Assembly: GCA_005406025.1 (NCBI GenBank)
Contig: BGZK01000726.1
Location: forward strand, 62,001 to 126,000
Direction: 5' to 3'
Source: Eumeta japonica
Taxonomy: Eukaryota > Arthropoda > Insecta > Lepidoptera > Psychidae
Length of the DNA stretch: 64,000 nt
Made by a program: the position numbers and the translations under genes. Shown piece after piece: positions 30,846 through 53,395 of the stretch (positions within the stretch are counted from its first letter, which is position 1; every line of letters starts with the position of its first letter). The notes below the pieces were generated by a model. That model saw nothing but the letters and a program-made list of their open reading frames with translations, was not told the origin of the DNA and did no database searches.

Positions 30846-33380
30846 ATGCCAATTTTTTTAATTTTTATGCGAGAAATTACAAAAGTCTACATTAAAATTT
30901 GAATAAAAAAAAGTAAGTGTTTCGCTGCATTTTTTTTTTTTATAATTTCAATTTGTAATGATGTACAATTTTATCGAAATCAACATTACTCACCAGCGAC
31001 ATCTAGTTTTTTTTTTTTATTGCCACACAAAGTTGGGTGAAGTTGAAAAACTAACTGAAACTCCAACTTTAAATTTCAATTAAAAAAAAAATTAAACATG
31101 ATCATGTTCTTCTAATTTCTTAAAAACATCTCTGGGCTGTCCTCTTTTTAACGGCATGCAGTATGCTATGACAAGTTTTTATCAACTTTAAGAATTTCTT
31201 CACTTTGTGTATTAAGACACAGTAGGCTGACATTCGATACTTCTATTCCCTAATAAATAACATACGCTAAGTTAGCAAAAATTGTTATCACACTCTTACA
31301 CAGTTTAATCTGTTTGATAGGTATCTTTTTTACTTAAGTACACGAATGTTTTTGACAAAAAAAAATTTTTTTTTAAGTATTAAAACTTTATTTAACTAAA
31401 AGCACTGTTGCATAAAGAATTATAGAAGCTATTCGAATTGCCTACCACCGTTAGCAATGCATGCGCGACATCTGCGTCTTATTTCGACAGTGGTCGTACT
31501 TAAAAGCATTTCTTGCTGAATTTTCTGGAAAGCCGCTTCTATCCGTTCACGCAAATCTTCTACATTTTGGACTTCTGTGGCGTATACCAATTCTTTCGCT
31601 CGTCCCCAGACGTAAAAATCTAACGGCGTTAAGTCCGGGGAACGTGGAGGCCATGGGATTGGGCCGTCCCTCCCAATCCAAGAATTAGGGAATACGTTAT
31701 TCAAGTACTCCATAACTATCAATCTCCAGTGTGCAGGACAACCATCATTTTGGAAAATTATTTGCCGGTTTTCATTAAAAATTGGCACTTCTGCTATCAT
31801 TTCTAGTAACACATTTTGTAAAAATTCTAGATAATTATCTCCGTTTAGATTATCAGGTAGTGGTGGGTCCAATTATGCAGTCTCCAATCACCCCTGCCCA
31901 AACATTCAAACTAAATCTTCTTTGAAACGACCTCTGTCTCTTCACTCGCGGGTTTTCATCTTTTGACGACCAGTGGTGCAAGTTATGAAGATTTAAAATG
32001 CCTTGTTTTGTAAATTTGGACTCGTCTGTCCACAGAATACTTTTCAAAAAGTCAGGGTCGTCGACATCTGCGTGCAGCAAAAAACGGCAAAATCGAACAC
32101 GATTGCCAAAGTCGTTATCTTCGAGTCCTGAAACCTATAAAATTACGTACAAGATTGTTTGTTTACAAAGTAACAGGTCCCTATTAGCGTCTATGGATTG
32201 TAAATTAGATTAATTAAGCAGAGGTAAATTTACCTTGTACCGGAGTGTAATGGAAGACATGTTTGTTGTTCTGGCGAAGAACTTTCCATACTTTCCAGAT
32301 GGATATTTCGAGTAATGAAGCTACATTTCTGATGCTTCGAGTACCATCTTCTTCAAAAAGCCTTAAAATTTTACTCATCGATTCGGACATTGTGTCGCAC
32401 CACAACCCCTCTGGTTTCGTTATTTTGCACATTGCCAGTTTCACGTAGGCGCCTGTACGTATTTTGGAATATGCTTCTAGAAGGTAAGCGTCTGTTGGGA
32501 AAGCGCTCTTCATAGATTCTTCGCGCTTCTCTTGCGTTACCGTCGGCCCTTCCGTATGCCGTCATAATGTCGGCATACTCTTCATTAGTAAATGCAGCCA
32601 TCGTTAGATGCACCACACTACACTAACTAAAGCAACAACAATAACGAAAAACACAACAAAAATCCAACAAGAACATAATAACAGTAACGGGATTCACGGC
32701 AGACCGTTGTAACAACAAAGATGTTATCGCTGAGATAGTCTAATCTCGACTACAGGGACTGCTCAATATACCGTTAACCTTATGAAAGAGAGAGACAGAA
32801 TATTCTATTCATTACGTGCAAGAGAGAGATAACAAATTTTTACATGCCTTATTTGCAAAAGTTTATTTTTATACCATGTATTAAATAAACATCAGTGAAA
32901 TACGACCTCGTACGGAAAATTTTAAATTTAGTGGTATTATTTGGAACTTTTCATAGCATATTGCATGCCGTTAAAAAGAGGACAGCCCAGAGATGTTTTT
33001 AAGAAATTGGAAGAACATGATCATGTTTAGTTTTTTTTTAATTGAAATTTAAAGTTGGAGTTTCAGTTAGTTTTTTCAACTTCACCCAATTTTGTGTTGC
33101 AATAAAAAAAAAACTAAATGTTGCTGGTGAGTAATGTTGATTTCGATAAAATTGTACATCATTACAAATTGAAATTATAAAAAAAATGCAGCTATAACAC
33201 TTACTTTTTTTTTATTCAAATTTTAATGTAGACTTTTGTAATTTCTCGCATAAAAAATTAAAAAATTGGCATAAAAAATTCCGTGGGGCCAAAAATGTCT
33301 TTCGGAGTTTGAGAAGATAGCAAAAGACCCCTCCGATGCCATCTTTCATTTTGGCAAACGATGCGCCAAACATCCTGTAC
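30846..33380 (-). mobile_element. DD41D Tc1/mariner-type transposon with long inverted repeats
   Basis: Long terminal inverted repeats of about 325 bp lie at 30846-31171 and 32951-33272, sharing for example ATGCCAATTTTT, ATGATCATGTTCTTC and GGGCTGTCCTCTTTTTAACG. They enclose a - strand transposase. On the right, sequence continues past the repeat to CATCCTGTAC at about 33380 (reading in: TACAGGATGTTTGGCGCATC), which resembles a true transposon terminus. The left arm lacks this outer 105 bp, so that end is probably truncated. A (TA)n tract abuts the right end. Confidence 0.8.
31429..32601 (-). pseudogene. transposase of the DD41D element, spliced but frameshifted
   Basis: On the - strand, MAAFTNEEYADIMTAYG, REARRIYEERFPNRRLP and TYRRLRETG (a DUF4817-type helix-turn-helix) start the protein. 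A second frame follows with LRLFEEDGTRSIRNVASLLE and HYTPVQG. A 106-bp intron (32233 down to 32128; CAAG|gtaaat...tttcag|GAC) joins VQG to LEDNDFGNRVRFCRFLLHA. The catalytic triad is D in ILWTDESKF, D in IFQNDGCPAH and D in SPDLTPLDFYVWG. By my count 41 residues separate the second and third, hence DD41D. One frameshift near 32,400 and another near 31,865 inactivate it; all three Asp are kept. Confidence 0.85.
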
Positions 33381-34597
33381 ATATATATATATATATTATA
33401 ATGTTGTTCATAAAGAAGTTTTGTAATAAAAAGGAAATAAAATTAATATTTATGGTAATTTTGTAAACTAATAATTATTATACCTAATTTGTGCGAATTC
33501 TTCGCACAGGGTACATCTAGTTATTTACTTACTGAATTAGTGTCGTTACTTGACATTTTAGTTTTATACGAAATGATAAATGTCAAACGAAAACATTATT
33601 CAGTATTCTCAAGCTGTGACATTATTCCAAGTTGTGACAATTGTCAAACGGCTTTCATGTGACATGCAATAGGTACACCCTAGCACATGAGAAGTATCAA
33701 AATTTATGTTCCCTTGAACACGACTGATTGTCACACGTTTAATTTAGAAGATCAATATGATAATACCTTATTTTAATGACGTTATGGCTAATAGTCGCCC
33801 TGCTACTCTCCTTCACGGTCTTTTCATTTCAGATTGAATACTGTTTAAACTCCACTTTGACCGTTTTAAATATTAAAATATATTCTCATGCTTATTAAGA
33901 ATCCCAAATTAAATAGAACCTATTTTAAACTTTCAGAAGTAAATGAGAATACATATTTTATGCATCACTTGACATATTTCATCATTTTGTACACGGGAAT
34001 ATTACGGAATTTTTTTATTTAAAAATTGTACCGGACAATTTCCATATGACCCGAGAATCGTCTCCCTGCTCCAGAACTTTGTACGATTTTTAAAATATTT
34101 CAACGAATGAAAAGCTTAAAATACACTTGTACTTTTGTTTTTCATATAAAAATCATATTAGAAGTGAACTTCGAATAAGAAAACCAATTTACAAAAGGAA
34201 AACAATCATTATAAATGGAGACTACATCGGCACTAGACGTTTCGCTCGTGATTTTTCTAATAAAACTCATAAGCCAATGCTATAAAACATTCACTTTGAA
34301 TAAGACATGTGTTATTTATAATACTTTTTTTTCTAATGTTTGATATTCCAACTAAAAAGGAAACTAAAATAACGCGGGCCTAAAACTCGAAACAACCGAC
34401 TGCGCCGACTCACTTACGAATGATTGCAAAGTACATAAATTACAATGCCATGGAATCTTTAAAACAAACTTTATTAACATTACTTACAATTCACAATTGA
34501 TCGCATCTTTTAAATATCATTTTCGAGTGGAGAAATATCCAAATCTATAACATTTACAATGGGATTATGATAACTAAAGTAAGATACGAAATGTTTG
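33381..34597. other. intergenic, no gene seen
   Basis: It begins with a short (TA)n tract (33380-33397). The rest is AT-rich sequence with no feature I can identify. Confidence 0.4.
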
Positions 34598-34862
34598 AAT
34601 AACTACGCGCATGTGCTTGGAATCTATCGACTCACTCTCTTTCTCTCTTTTTTTCTCTCTCCCTCTTGCGTTGGAATATTGGACGTTACTCGTTGCGAAC
34701 GCTCGCGCTGGCCTTAACAGGTATACTACGCGCATGCGTTCTAGTGCCACGCATTCGCTCTCGCTCTGTCTCTTTCTATTCCCCCTTCCCAGAAGCGTTG
34801 AACGTTTAACGCAACAGTGCTTTCATACCCCCTCCGTGCTAGAGTTAAATGTATAACGCAAC
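34598..34862. repeat. two-unit tandem duplication, pyrimidine-rich
   Basis: ACTACGCGCATG occurs at about 34602 and 34727. Each copy is followed by a CT-rich run (CTCTTTCTCTC, CTCGCTCTGTCTC), a C-rich stretch and GCGTTG(G)AA. The unit is about 125 bp. Similar strings are familiar to me from lepidopteran repeats, but I cannot name the family. Confidence 0.6.
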
Positions 34863-35644
34863 CTTGTTGGAAGTCGCATTAGAAGTTTCACTTTAAAAAT
34901 ATAATAATTCCATTCGTAAATCTAAACAGTCAAGTCCCGGACCGGGCTCCTACCGCTGGTTAAAATCTTGGAGCAAGCCATTGTTGTAGTTGTACGCAAT
35001 GTTGCCAATTTAAGGACTTTTTCGTTAGAATACGTGATATGTGGACATGAAAAGCGACATTTCATTTTAATTTGGGATTAAAATTGTGTGAAGAAAAGAC
35101 TAACTTTTGCGACTTTTGTAATTTAGTCATCATTTTTAAAATGTAATACCATTCCATATACATATTTTTATTCTGACTTTGTAAAAATGCTACTTGATGT
35201 CAAGATTTTTAACGAGGTTTTGTTTATATTATATCCACTTTATGGTATCTTGTTCGTGACAATAAAATTATTTTATATAAAATCCATTTTTTATGCGAAG
35301 AATGTTTAGTAAAACTAATTATCTACAACCCTCAACTTCAACAATGAGGCAACCGTTTGAGCATTGTATAATGTCTCAAATTTACAATTCTGACGACGTC
35401 GTCGATGAAAACGAAAGAGTACGAATGCTTATTAAGTGAGCCGATCATTAGGTTTTAGACTTATATGTATATGTTTATTGTTTCAAAGTTCTATTATAAA
35501 AGTTTTTAAATTAGTTAATCACGAATTGCATGATAACACTTTTACTAAAATTGTATGACATTTAAAGCCATGATCGTTTACCAATCCATCTTTAACGATA
35601 ATATCTTTAAATTAGCCTTCTTACGCATATATTTAATCGTTTAG

Positions 35645-35697
35645 CGACATATAGGACTTTTGAAACTTATAGAAGTTTCAAAAGTCCTTTATGTCTC
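35645..35697. repeat. near-perfect small hairpin
   Basis: GACATATAGGACTTTTGAAACTT pairs with AAGTTTCAAAAGTCCTTTATGTC with one or two mismatches, around the loop ATAG. A solo terminal pair of a small MITE or a small-RNA precursor are both possible. Confidence 0.6.
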
Positions 35698-35733
35698 TAA
35701 ATAGTTAGCGAGTAGCGACTTTTACTTCAGTCA

Positions 35734-36214
35734 TTGGCAACACTGAACGGAGATGCAATCAGTGATTCCAACCCTACAGTTTTAACTGTAGATCTACAGT
35801 TTTTTGGAAATTCACTCAGTTTTTAGTTTAGGCCTCGAAATCTACAGTTTTTTATTAAGATGCTGGAGTCATCTCTTTTATTTGCTACGTAGTCCGTACA
35901 CTAAGTCAGCTCCAGTAAAATCTTCTACATCGGACCGGAAGTAATTGTCAATTGATTTAATAAACGGTGTTAGTGGTGGATGACATATTAAATAAATCAT
36001 TCGGTCGATGTCTGTTTTAGTTGCAGACAAGCGTCTACTATGGATTTCCGCGAATTAACACCTCACACAATACAATATCACATTACTATCATTAAATACT
36101 ACAAAATAACAAAAAGATGTAGATTTACTGTTTTTTTATTTGATATTTACAGTTTTCTACAGTTTTTTTCAAGCATATCTACAGTTTTACTCTATGAAGT
36201 AGTTGGCAACACTG
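35734..36214. repeat. CTACAGTTTT-motif element bounded by 12-bp direct repeats
   Basis: TTGGCAACACTG occurs at 35734-35745 and again at 36203-36214. Between them CTACAGTTTT or close variants recur about seven times near both ends, and the middle (36020-36085) holds a piece of repeat R1. It is probably a transposon, with the direct repeats as flanks or subterminal motifs, into which R1 inserted or was captured. Confidence 0.45.
36020..36085 (+). repeat. dispersed repeat R1, partial copy
   Basis: AAGCGTCTACTATGGATTTC and CGAATTAACACCTCACACAA match the other R1 copies at 10,770 (inverted) and 40,610. Confidence 0.75.
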
Positions 36215-36498
36215 GGTGCAATCCATGTAGTATAATTTCGATGCCGGTTGCAAAATATGCGGTTATTTTTGTTTAATTTACATTTAAAGAACAATTTTAA
36301 CAAGTGTATTAAAAATTATCTGTTTCATCAAATATTTTGTTTTAAGTAACTTGTGAACATTTATATTTTAAAGTATTTCAGAACTGATAGCCGCTTATCA
36401 GAACAGATTTTGTTATATGTAGTTCCGATCGTAAATTGCATCAGTGTTCAAATAGAATTTTTATCACTTAGTGAATTGGGTCAAGTGTACATTCCAAA

Positions 36499-47110
<10,612 letters not shown>

Positions 47111-47334
47111 ACCGCCATGGGCGGCGCGCCATCAGCAATTCGAACTATAGCTTTATTATATAATGTCGTATCGTATCTACCGCATCTTATGTCTGTAACT
47201 CATCGGCTACTTGTCTATATTTTCTCATTTAAATTTCATAATTATAATTGTTAGCACTTTCATATTACCAAAGTTTGTAAAACAGCAATATTTCTTTGTG
47301 ACTTATTGATAAACACAGAAAGATGTAAATATGT

Positions 47335-47340
47335 AATAAA
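47335..47340 (+). terminator. polyadenylation signal AATAAA for Gmd
   Basis: AATAAA is 225 nt past the Gmd stop codon, a normal 3' untranslated length for an insect gene. Confidence 0.6.
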
Positions 47341-50198
47341 CTTGATATGATGGGAAACTTATTGTACGTGTAGGACAGAAGAATGGCGGGACTTGACCGC
47401 AGACGTTGATCTTATTTTATTGTACTGGGAATATTGTATTGTACAAATCATTTCATTTGAATGAATAATTCCAAAACTTTTATTCCTTAAATGCTTCTTG
47501 AAATGTGTAATGAGACTGTTCCATCTTACTTAAATTATAATATTGCAGAGTATATATTAACTCACCGCATCAATATCCATTTAAAAATGTGTTACATACA
47601 TGTGTTAAGAAATTATTTTGTTTATTATTGTATATGTATGACACTTTTCTTTATACTCCATCTCTGCTTAGCAGTCGAGCCGCGTCAATATCAGCTCCAT
47701 GTACTAGCAGCATCTACGCTACCAATTCATCGATGAACAATTCACAAAACAATCCTTTGTTATAGATTTACTAAACAAAATAAATAATGATGATAGTGCT
47801 AATGCTGTATATGCAAAACTGACCTAAGTCATATGATTTGTAAACAACAAGAAGCTCAAATTCTTCTATAGTTTTAGTCATTTATGAAGGCATTTTAAAA
47901 CATTTTAATTTTTAAAATGCTAACTGAATGCTTATAGTTTTAAATATTAAAAAGAGGAATGTTTATACAAGCTTATTTAATGTAATATTATGACTTGTTA
48001 AGAATTACTTCTTAAAAAATCTAATTCATAGTTACAGCATTCGTAATGCCTTACTCAGCACTGTTTGTAAGGAAGTGATGACACTAACAAGCATAAAAAC
48101 TCAAACTGCTTCTCGATACAAATAAAATTTAATTTTTGTAGTGAGAAGCAGTAGAGATAGAAAAGGCTCTATATAATGTTCAGGTATTTTTGAACAGCAT
48201 GTCTGCCCAAGTTTGTACTTTGTTTGTATGCATTCGCAGATATATATTTAGTATGATTATGATTTTAATTGAATATTATTTATTATTTCGTTTACAAGAA
48301 AACTTAAATGAAAATCTTAAGTCTTTAAATTGCCATGGATAACTCAAAATATTAATGAATAAAAAATCCGTTGTTTATTAGACCCACAGACTAATATGAT
48401 AATTTATGCTATAGAATCCTTTTCATGTGAGTCTGACTCACGTTTCATTTTTTTTTGATAAATTCATATATTTTCTTTATTTCATTTGATTTTCATAACT
48501 GTTGGGTTTTAAGCAAATATGTATAGGAGCAGACTAACATTCTTCGCAAAAATCTCTTAAAGGGTGCCTACTAAAAGGTAGACATAATAACCTATCAATT
48601 GAATGTCTTGCTAGTACATTTTGCAAATCAGATATTTTGTAAAAAATACTATTTTTATATGTAAATTTCAGAATTTGGAACAAAACATTGATTTTTTAAA
48701 TCAATGTATTACACTGAAAGGTTAGAGTAGCATAAATAAACTTCACTATAAATTTTTTTGTTCAGAACCAATGTGATCCCATGAATAAAATTTGATTTTT
48801 TTTCCAGTGTCAAGCATAAATTTGAAGTGATGCATGAAATTTTATTTAGTACCTCAACATCTCTTAAAAACAATGTATTTGACTACATTTATTTTTTTGG
48901 CATTATGGTATCATTACTTCACGACAGATGCAAATAGAAGATTACAAGACTGAAAAACAACATGCTTTAATCTGTAATACTGTAATAATCTGACTTATAT
49001 GTAATATGTCACAAATTTTGGGCTGTGTGTGATATGCTTTCTATACATCAAGATATGTCATAATTTTTTTATTTTATTTAATTATAATGAATGTCATAAT
49101 ATCTAGCATCTCATACACGCCTGATGAGATCATGTTATGTTTTAGTTATTTTATAACAGATGCCGTTTTTCAATAATATCTTCGGATTTTATAAAATATG
49201 TATTTATATTTAACTCATTACTAGTGTATATATCTGATTTCTCTAAGTGAGCAATTTTAATGTATGTATACATTGGTATCTCGGTAAAGACTGATACAAT
49301 TAAGATATAAACTTGTATTTTATAACATTTTGCTCCAAGTTTATCTATATAAGTGTCTTCTCTAGAAAATGTGACTAAAAATTTTTTTTTCATATAAATA
49401 TTGCTTTATTGCGCAATCTCGTAGAATTTTGAATTAATTGCATTGTTACTACGCTAGCCGATGCTATGCCGAGATACCGCTAGACTGAACGTAACGCCAT
49501 TAACATACATGGCGCTACGTGATGTAGATAACGTAACATTAACGGGAGAGCAGAGTAGCAGGTAAATTTTGCATAATGTGTAGTGTATGTATATTATGTA
49601 TCTAAATATTCATTTTGGAAATGGACATATGGAACTTTTCCCATGAGAAATGATCATATTCCTATGGCAAACTTGAAAGACGCCGATCAAAGCAAAGCTC
49701 TGTTGCCTGGGCACTTAGGTAATGAAAATAACAATTATAATAGATATAAAAAATAAACTTAAAAAACCATGTTTATCATAAGTAACCTTATCTTAAGTAA
49801 GTAAAGTAGAAACTTCTAACGTTTATTATATGAAAATTAATTGGCGCTTGCTATCTTTGAACAAATGGCGCCCATGTCTGTTCAGTACAAATTCAGCAAT
49901 CTATTTTCCGATGCGCTAGAGACGTGAAAGTTTAAGTAAATAGCTTAAAATAATAATATAAATTCCCTTTTTTATCTGTTTAATTGATAGAAATTTTGCA
50001 ACATGATTCATATTGAAAAATTAAGCATGTAAAATGGAGAAAAGAGAAATAATTTAATGTTGCTTATAAAAAATATTTAAATATTTTTTATATACTTATT
50101 CGTTTTTAAAATGGCCTGTTATCTATAAAATAATTTCGCATTTTTTTTTAGATTGACCTGAATATTTAAGATTTTGAAATTTAATATTTATAATAAAA
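47341..50198. other. AT-rich intergenic region, no gene seen
   Basis: I could not recognise any exon, RNA gene or transposon. Open frames are short and AT-driven. Confidence 0.4.
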
Positions 50199-50278
50199 GC
50201 TGTTTAATACTTGAAAGATTAAATAGAGTCATGAGTCTGACTCCGCATGACTATTTAATCTTACCAGTATTAAACAGC
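50199..50278 (+). ncRNA. pre-miRNA-like hairpin (strand undetermined)
   Basis: GCTGTTTAATACTTGAAAG and ATTAAATAGAGTCATGAG (50199-50235) pair with the arm 50244-50278. There are only two small bulges and an 8-nt loop, about 80 nt in all. Size and bulges resemble a microRNA precursor. A MITE-derived palindrome is an equally fair reading. Confidence 0.35.
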
Positions 50279-50921
50279 CAATATAATAGTGTTGATGATT
50301 ATAGGGAGTAGTTGTCATTGAGAAAAATTATGCAATAGTTCATATCAGATTCATTAAAATAAAAGTATTTTTAAAAACAAGCTTTCAAAATGTACAAAAA
50401 AAGAAAAAATAAACCAAGAACTTATAAAACCCATAATGTGTAAGTCCCAAACCATAATATATAGTGGGGTAGTATCATAATTATAATATTGTGGACACCA
50501 GGCCAAAAATAATAAGTCATTTCCTTTGGTTCTTGAAAACTTCGTTTCTATGTTTATTCCGTCGTAATCAATTAATTTCCTAATGTAATGCTTTTTTTTG
50601 TGTTCAAAATTTTACTAAAATGTAACGTTTGTGATATTAGTTTAATGCCACATATGTCAATATCTTTAAGTCAACTGGTAATTGAGAAGTTAACGTATTT
50701 TGACATGTTTAGTTTTTAACTTTAACGGTTAAAACTTGATTATTTCAAATGAGAGTTTGAAGCACACCGATGTGTTTAATATATTTCTGACAAAGGTATC
50801 TTACAACTATATAGTTTCCTAATTTTATTTGAAATCTGATTTTTAAATCCAAATTTCAAAACTTGACTTTTGTAAATAATATTTTCAAAATTTGACTTTT
50901 GAAAATAACATTTTCAAAATA

Positions 50922-52046
50922 GGGTAGACTGGGTACAGTTGAAACGGTTTGACTTTTATCGTTCATGGTGAAACTAGCACGATGACGGTGATGTGCCAAA
51001 TTGAAGAGCGCTTTTGTAACCGCGAGAGGGCTGTACGAAATAAAGAAATCCGATTTGTTTCAGTTGTCCCTACGCCAGGGGCGGTTGAAACCAGCGACTG
51101 TAATCAGTCGAAAAGCATGCAAATAATACAAAATATAATATTTTAACATTTTATTTGCAATAAATTCAAATTATAAACAATTATGGCACTGTATGACGAC
51201 ATTAATCGGTATTCAAGTTTTCAATTCTCATAACAATATTTCCAATTAGCATTTGACCAGTAATAAACAATTAACGATATTTACAAAAAATATAAAAATT
51301 CTTTACAACACAAACTGAACAAAAATGATTTTAAGAATAAACTAAAAAGAAACATTTCTTCAATGAAATAAAAATTTAGTTTAAGGATCAATCCGAATCG
51401 CAATTGTGGCAAACATAGCTAAGACCCCCTTCTGTGCAGTTTCCGTTAGCCCACTGCTTAGAACTGGTGCATTGAATCCACTTTTCTCCGGATCTGTTGT
51501 CTGAATATAATGAATCGATGTGTATCGCTTTCGTAAATATCTCGAGAGAAAACGGTGGTTTGTTCCATGCTTGTTCGCCGCTTTTGATAGTGAATCTCCA
51601 GCTTTAAATTCCTCATGTGCATCTTCGACAAGTTATTCTGCCCTTTGGAAGTCTTTCTTACGCGCACTCTCTGCATCTAGAGAACAAGGAAATATAATAT
51701 ATTTATTTGTTTCATCTGTCCCCAACCTCGCCTTTAGTAAAAGATTATTAATAAAAATAATCTTAATAATATATTAAAAATTAGTTATTATTCCATATTC
51801 TACAACCTTCATACAAATAACAAATACGTACTCAATACTTTAACTTAAATAGAACACATAATATCGAATCTCAGAAGAAAAATGCTTACTTTTGGGTACC
51901 AAAATATAATACGGTTTGTATACAACAATACTGCGCGGGAAACGTCGCAAGATTCGTGTCCGGAGCTGCCGCCCGTTTCGTTCTCCCCTTGCACCCCTCA
52001 CTCGTAACCGTTCGCGAGATATGTTTCAACCGCACCCAGTCTACCC
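50922..52046 (-). mobile_element. pogo-like element with TA duplication and PHD-finger remnant
   Basis: GGGTAGACTGGGTACAGTTG at 50922 is inverted as GCACCCAGTCTACCC ending at 52046, each flanked by TA (50920-50921, 52047-52048). Inside, on the - strand, is the C-terminal zinc-finger scrap of a transposase. It is a deletion derivative of about 1.1 kb. The superfamily is inferred from the TA duplication and the finger. Confidence 0.7.
51388..51501 (-). pseudogene. PHD-like finger, C-terminus of a transposase
   Basis: The - strand reads DNRSGEKWIQCTSSKQWANG and then NCTEGGLSYVCHNCDSD, stop. W-I-Q-C...W-A..NC...Y-V-C..C-D-S-D is how some lepidopteran pogo-type transposases end. The second Cys of the first pair is replaced by Ser (CTSS), and the upstream DDE domain is absent. 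Confidence 0.6.
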
Positions 52047-52644
52047 TACCGAATATTGTGTTACAATCGTACGCTTTGTAAATGGCTTTATATACAATTA
52101 TAGTATATAACAAATATGATTGCCTTGTAACAGCTGAATGTTGTGAAATAGCCGCGGGCAGCGAGTTCTGTTGTCGGTTTAAAGACTTGACGAGAAGAGA
52201 GCAGCAAAGAAGCATCCTCCGGGCGCGGGTCGGGTACCGCCGTTCCGCACACTCCAACTGTATTCCGGATTTGACAAACGCTTTTGTGAAAGTGATTCCA
52301 TAAAGTTTACAGCGTTTTGGTGTAACACTTGCAATACCAGTGACTGAGCTTTATCTAGCGGCGGTTATAATTAGATCAATTCGAATAGGGTCATTTTATC
52401 TTTAATGTATCAGATACTGTCTACAAAATTTAATTTAGTGCTGTAAAACTGATTTTCTTTTAAGAAAACAATAATTCATAGTAATTTCCTAATCTAAAAA
52501 GAAAAACCATTTTAAAATAAAGACATTTAAAAAATAATGCGGTTCTTTCCTAATAATGCTTTTTTTTAAATGTAATTGTATTTTTTTTCATATTTAAGTA
52601 ACAAAGCTAACGGAAAATAGATTTTTTTTAGTGTTATTTCATTT

Positions 52645-52748
52645 TATTCTTTTTTAGGACTCCGAACCAAAATGGCAAAAACGGAACTCTTATAGTTTCG
52701 TCATGTCCGTCCGTCTGTTACAACCATTTTATTCAAAAACTACGAGAC

Positions 52749-52804
<56 letters not shown>

Positions 52805-53395
52805 GTAGGTGTCTTGTGTAAGCCGCTACTTAGTATGGTAGTTAGGTAACAAAAATAAACACTTCTGAGGGAAGGGGGGCCACTCCATACATATAACTGA
52901 AACTGAAAATAAATTCTGTAATCAGCAACGAGTGGCAAGTATTTCAAAAACATTTTAAGGTTTCTAAGCAATTTTTCTGATTGCGTGAATAATTTCGGAA
53001 ATAATCGCTCCGAAATTTACAGAAGTTGTCTCCTCCCTCTATTATCTAAACCGTAAGTCCAAAAAATATGAAAAAAATAAAGATAACGCTTAATAAATAC
53101 TTTCAACGAAAATTATTTTAAACATGCTCGGATATACTGTTTTTGAGTTATTGTCGAAAACCTGCGCTTAACAAAAGAATGTAAGTGCCAAGAAGATGCG
53201 TTCTTTTGCTGTTGCACTGCGTTGGTCACTAGTGCGCACTAGCTATAGTCGGTATACCTTTCTAGTTATAGGCGACTACAACTATTTTGTGCGGGAAACA
53301 AAGAAAAAGTGTAATAACGTACTTTTTTGATCTTTAGTATATGGCTTCGGAACCCTATAATGAGCATGATCCGACATGCTCTTGGCCAGATATTC
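52645..53395. repeat. decayed DNA element with TCCG(A)ACC ends
   Basis: AATGGCAAAAACGGAACTCT and AGTTTCGTCATGTCCGTCCG open the segment. GGAACCCTATAATGAGCATG and ACATGCTCTTGGCCA close it at about 53347-53387. I recall these strings together in widespread lepidopteran transposons. A TA microsatellite interrupts it. Class is not determined. Confidence 0.45.
52750..52802. repeat. TA microsatellite
   Basis: About 24 TA dinucleotides run uninterrupted. Confidence 0.95.
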
